From CAYJPV01 sp964396055 (GTDB lineage Bacteria > Acidobacteriota > Vicinamibacteria > Vicinamibacterales > JAKQTR01), in contig CAYNDV010000215.1 of the NCBI GenBank assembly GCA_964396055.1, positions 1 to 6,061 on the forward strand: a stretch of DNA of 6,061 nt, in the 5' to 3' direction. The number at the start of each line of letters is the position of its first letter. Position 1 is the stretch's first letter. Of this stretch, positions 5,501 through 6,061 are shown piece by piece. A program made the translations under genes and the position numbers. The notes beneath the pieces are model-generated. The model did not search any database, was not told the DNA's origin, and saw only the letters and a program-made list of their open reading frames with translations.

Positions 5501-5974
5501 GTGGGAATGGGTACGCTGATGGACGTTGAACAAGCGGTTCAGATTGCAGGTTCGGTGTTCGATCCTCTTGCGCAGCGGCTGCGCCTTCGAGGTCCGCATC
5601 GCACGTCCTACTCACACTCAGTGGTCTCATTGTCTTACCAGACAGAAGGAATCGGACTCGAAATCGAGATCGACATGTTCTCCTTCTTCATGTTTGTACT
5701 CCTCTTTCGTCCCCAGGGTGACGCCCCGCCCGTTGGCTACCGTGATGATCGTGGCCGGCGACAGACGCTCTACCTGCAAGAGGCCTTGCGCGAACTCGGA
5801 ATCGACACTGCCCAGGAGGACGACCTACTGCGTCAATTGAAGGGAAACGCGGGCCACTGCGAAGCGATGGCGACGACACTCGCGGCCATGGTCGAGAGGA
5901 CATGGGAGGCAGTATCTGCCAGTCCGAGTCGTTGGTTCGGCTCAGCAGAGGTGTACGACGGATCCGATCAGTAG
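5501..5974 (+). CDS. Unknown small protein, probable immunity protein for toxin 3
   Basis: A 157-aa soluble protein of no family I recognise, 19 bases after the toxin 3 stop. Start candidates: GTG 5501 (GGAG at 5487-5490, 10 bases upstream), ATG 5507 and ATG 5519; GTG 5501 fits the ribosome site best. Pattern: N-terminal helix (DVEQAVQIAGSVFDPLAQRL), two strands (VVSLSYQ, GLEIEIDM), an aromatic strand SFFMFVLLF (61-69), a charged turn GYRDDRGRRQTLY (79-91), helix LQEALRELGI, then a long C-terminal helix (~116-140). The alpha/beta make-up, small size and position after the toxin are typical of immunity proteins. The function is inferred from position only. Confidence 0.6.
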   Translation: MGMGTLMDVEQAVQIAGSVFDPLAQRLRLRGPHRTSYSHSVVSLSYQTEGIGLEIEIDMFSFFMFVLLFRPQGDAPPVGYRDDRGRRQTLYLQEALRELGIDTAQEDDLLRQLKGNAGHCEAMATTLAAMVERTWEAVSASPSRWFGSAEVYDGSDQ

Positions 5975-6006
5975 CGTGGTGGGGACACGTACTGCTGCGA
6001 CGAAAG
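5975..6006 (+). other. Spacer before the next array repeat
   Basis: Thirty-two bases between the immunity gene stop and the start of the next repeat. No gene, terminator or promoter is seen. The following repeat fragment is in the frame of the immunity gene, separated from it by that gene's TAG. Confidence 0.4.
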
Positions 6007-6061
6007 GACGGCGGCGGTGGCGCCGGGGACGACGGTGCGGTTCACCGTGGCGGTGCCGGTA
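6007..6061 (+). repeat. Start of another Ig-like/RHS cassette copy, cut by the window end
   Basis: Fifty-five bases identical to 897-951, with no start codon in frame upstream. It begins about 235 bases further upstream in the parent gene than the copy at 4493. It indicates a fourth core/tip cassette beyond the window. Confidence 0.85.

Noticed and set aside
5526..5840. 104-aa frame overlapping the third immunity gene
   Set aside because: Out of frame with a better protein that has a plausible start and fits the toxin-immunity spacing.

Overview
The window is a very GC-rich stretch with every credible gene on the + strand. It looks like the 3' end of a large Rhs-type polymorphic toxin gene followed by an array of alternative C-terminal 'tip' cassettes. 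Each cassette is a piece of RHS core ending in DPDG, an unrelated toxin domain, and a cognate immunity gene. Style and composition suggest an environmental high-GC bacterium, perhaps Acidobacteriota. This taxonomic guess is weak because no rRNA or housekeeping gene is present.

Layout. (1) 1-1233: the decayed end of a large surface protein made of repeated NxGTxxW-type (NBR1/FW-like) Ig-like domains, running into the start of an RHS-associated core. At least two frameshifts lie in the first 140 bases, and another lies at about 1234-1292. (2) 1293-2114: the rest of the RHS core, then toxin 1, an HNH/EndoVII-like nuclease. Its immunity gene, SUKH-1 (SMI1/KNR4) type, follows at 2124-2519 with a clear AGGAGG. 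(3) 2516-2998: a tyrosine recombinase fragment without its N-terminal half. (4) 3012-3830: a 272-aa mini-Rhs protein with its own Sec signal peptide, only about 55 residues of RHS core, and a PD-(D/E)xK-type toxin. It overlaps by ATGA a DUF4304-like immunity gene (3827-4402). (5) 4484-5481: a second copy of the long RHS core. Of this, 412 bases (4493-4904) are identical to 1132-1543, including the same frameshift. It leads into toxin 3, a domain I do not recognise, followed by a small unknown gene (5501-5974) in the immunity position. (6) 6007-6061: the first 55 bases of a further repeat, identical to 897-951, so the array continues past the window.

Working together. In such loci the constant core encapsulates and delivers a toxin, and each toxin is neutralised by the gene just downstream. 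Recombination between the identical core segments could move a downstream tip onto the full-length gene. Two short palindromic REP-like elements of one family sit inside the core: one adds 16 codons in frame, the other shifts the frame. Both were carried along when the core was copied. As the sequence stands, toxins 1 and 3 are out of frame with the upstream core. Only the signal-peptide mini-Rhs (toxin 2) and the three immunity candidates are intact stand-alone genes.
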